From NCBI GenBank assembly GCA_900708905.1, contig CAADRB010000001.1, positions 1,695,753 to 1,759,752 of the forward strand: a stretch of 64,000 bases of DNA, written 5' to 3'. The notes under the pieces are model-generated. The model was not told the origin of the DNA. It saw only the letters and a program-made list of their open reading frames with translations, and ran no database searches. The position numbers and the translations under genes are program-made. This document shows positions 61,748 through 64,000 of this stretch, in pieces. Source of the stretch: Hymenolepis diminuta. Taxonomy: Eukaryota; Platyhelminthes; Cestoda; Cyclophyllidea; Hymenolepididae. How positions within the stretch are numbered: the stretch's first letter is position 1; each line of letters starts with the position of its first letter.

Positions 61748-64000
61748 TTTCCACAGCTTACATACTCACCTTCTGAGGTAGAGCTTCCCCAGCCGTAGTT
61801 AACATAAAAGATGGACAATAGAGTATTTAAATTATAAGTGATCCTTTTTCTTGAAACAAGGGTATTCCGTGCAAAGGGGTATTAAATAGTAATCATTTTA
61901 ATTTTAAAATCGGCTCCGTTTGCTCAACTACACATAGGGCACAAGCGTACATTCATGTTTCCAGAAGTTAAAATTTACTGGTAACCAACTTCAGTTAGAG
62001 TTGATTGACACAAGACAAGTACAATCCGACTGCTTCGTAAATATACTTTTAAAAAGAAATCTGAAATAGGGAGGATTTTAGCTGTCATGTTTATATCTCA
62101 CCAAATCTAGGATGTTAAAGAAGGTTAAAATTCACGTAGCAAAATGTTCAACAGAGGGACTGAAATAAACAACTTTGCATCGGCATGAATGAATGCGAAG
62201 TTGAATCCAGTGTTTTACATAACAGCATAACAGTTTGAATAGCACCCCGCAAGAACTTAGAATATCTATCATTAATATTATTATTATCATAACCTAAGAT
62301 AACCGAAACGTATTGGGAAAGGACTGAAGATCCCCTAGAGAACACGTTTGGTGTAGTTTATATTGCTTTATACTGTGTCAGTTACAACCAATTAGATGGA
62401 CGGATTAAACACATTTGAAGTTAAAGGGTGGAGAGGAGGAGGGGAGAGGGGTGGGTTAATCATATTCAAGTCGCGATGTCTCAAAGGGAGTTTATCATGT
62501 GGTGTGACACTGATAGTGTGAATACCACAGTAATCAACAAATAACATGTTCTAATCACTGGATAGTGTCTAAACCTCTTCTAGGCATTGTCAAATGGCAA
62601 AGTAGTCCCGTGTGGGATAAAACAGGCCGTATAGGAGTATATAATCATGTCGGAATATCAAGGATTTAACTTTATTTGAATTTTCGTCTGTCTAAACATG
62701 TATCACCTAATTATTATTACTACCATCAAATTCTGTATTATCAAATTGTTCCAAAGCTCACTTTTTATGATCATTATTCACGATATGCAAAGATAATTGA
62801 CCACCTACATTCATTTGTATCTTCTTGCGGTCACAAATAAGTGGATGAAATTAGCAGAGGCATTTAAAGCATTGAAAATCACAATCTACCATCTAACATT
62901 TAAAGACATGCGAGCGTCGGGCGAAAGGAGGAGGTGGTGGGTTCACTAGAAAACTTCACTTAGTGTCTAGACGGGTCTCCTGCATCGCCACATGAAACAC
63001 CACGAAATAGCTCTCTCAGGTTAGGCATCACAAGTAAAAACTGTTTACATTTGAGCTAAGAAAATGCAACATCTTTAGATATTAAAAGTTATCGTCCAAG
63101 ATGATTTGATGGTATAATAGAAAAATGAGTTTCAATATACTGGAGAACTTCAAGTCCAAACCAATTTTCAAATCATACTTACAAATGTGGTTGAGAAAAG
63201 GTAAATGCTTTAATTATGACTGCATTTCAGCACCGTCTTACTTTCCTCTTTCAAAATAGGTTCCACAGTTGTCTTCTTCGTAGAAAATTAACCTTTTCAT
63301 ATCGTGGTCAATTTTCTCTAAATAATCTAGTGCTAGAACTCCCAATGAAATAATACTCAACCACTTTCTGATCACAAACAAACCGAGCTATTATTTCGAC
63401 AATGTGTAGCCTTTTCTGATTCGTCTGCCATTATCTTTGCCAAGCAAATAAGCAATCCACTAGAATGCGGAAGGTAGGGTGGTGTGCAAGAATTAATTGA
63501 CAATAATAATAATTGCCTCTGATTATGTTAAGATACTGATGAGGAGTAAGCGTCTTTGGAGGTACCTCATAAGGTCTCAAATATTGCATAATTAGACTCG
63601 ACTAAAATAGTCAGCCAGAGTTTCTGTGACGCAAATGCGTTCTACAGGATTAGAGTCTGAAAAGTAGACATTTTATCTCGAGTAGGGTTAATTGTTGTTT
63701 TAGCCTTAGGGGCTATTTGAGAGCGTTGAGCTCTATCGAAGGCCACTTTAGAAGAGCAATTGGAGTGGGTGAGAAGAGGCTCCATATTTATTTGTATTTC
63801 ACAAACCAGTTCAATTTGCCGTGGAAACGAAAGCGAACACTCATCATGAATCACACCAGTTTATGGAAATGGATGGTTACATCTCTCCCTTTTCCATTAC
63901 TGTGGATTACTAAGGTAGCATCAGATGGTAATCGCAGCATTGTAAAAGTCGAGTGAGCTTAACTGCCCTTAGTACTGTTAGTTGGTACTGGGTTGAATTA

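Larger units (their letters stand above)
48308..64000 (-). repeat. Right arm of giant inverted repeat (truncated by window end)
   Basis: Reverse complement of 31347-47039, identical wherever compared base by base, including both ends and the single N (57558 mirrors 37789). Annotations in this arm are mirror copies and should not be counted as independent loci. Confidence 0.97.

Noticed and set aside
31391..63956. About 36 short ORFs in the two arms as candidate genes
   Set aside because: They are mirror pairs of one another, short, overlapping on both strands and without family resemblance; only the gag remnant and the Lys-rich frame show coding character.

Overview
This is a eukaryotic, AT-rich, intron-rich and repeat-rich draft-scaffold window with a 20-base N gap at 11425-11444. 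The only confidently recognised host gene is the catalytic subunit of cAMP-dependent protein kinase (PKA-C). Its introns range from 36, 66 and 71 nt to several kb, and the decayed LTR and tRNA-derived repeats around it fit a parasitic flatworm, most likely a large-genome tapeworm. The organism call is inference from gene structure and repeat load; no species can be named.

Layout. 1-13,240: no confirmed host gene; decayed repeats, a Ty3/Gypsy reverse-transcriptase relic (about 2487-2725), a solo LTR (about 5985-6353, minus) and several dispersed repeat families. 13,240-13,720: a CpG-rich block ending in a candidate alternative first PKA exon whose splice phase matches exon 2. 19,495-28,740 (+): the nine-exon PKA-C gene, encoding 350 residues that match mammalian PKA-C numbering without gaps. 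The last intron is GC-AG, and a possible alternative last exon lies at 25,194-25,265. 28,741-31,346: 3' UTR, a coding-like minus-strand ORF (29,407-29,642) and a SINE-like repeat.

31,347-64,000: a giant inverted repeat. The left arm (31,347-47,039) and right arm (48,308-64,000) are reverse complements with no net length difference: every position x pairs with 95,347 - x. Every ORF of at least 60 codons in one arm has a mirror in the other with identical translation. The spacer is 1,268 bp. The right arm runs off the window, so the full length is unknown. A single ambiguous base occurs at exactly mirrored positions (37,789 and 57,558), so both arms were written from one consensus. The palindrome is therefore either a real, very recent or homogenised structure assembled from collapsed reads, or an assembly fold-back. 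Its arms hold repeats, a deleted Gypsy gag/LTR relic and a decayed Lys-rich reading frame, but no recognised intact host gene.

Functionally the window is one signalling gene. With exon 1b, PKA-C would begin Met-Gly-Asn (N-myristoylation type). With exon 1a it would begin Met-Ser-Ser and lack that site. The alternative 3' exon would remove the C-terminal regulatory tail. I saw no convincing tRNA, rRNA or CRISPR features.
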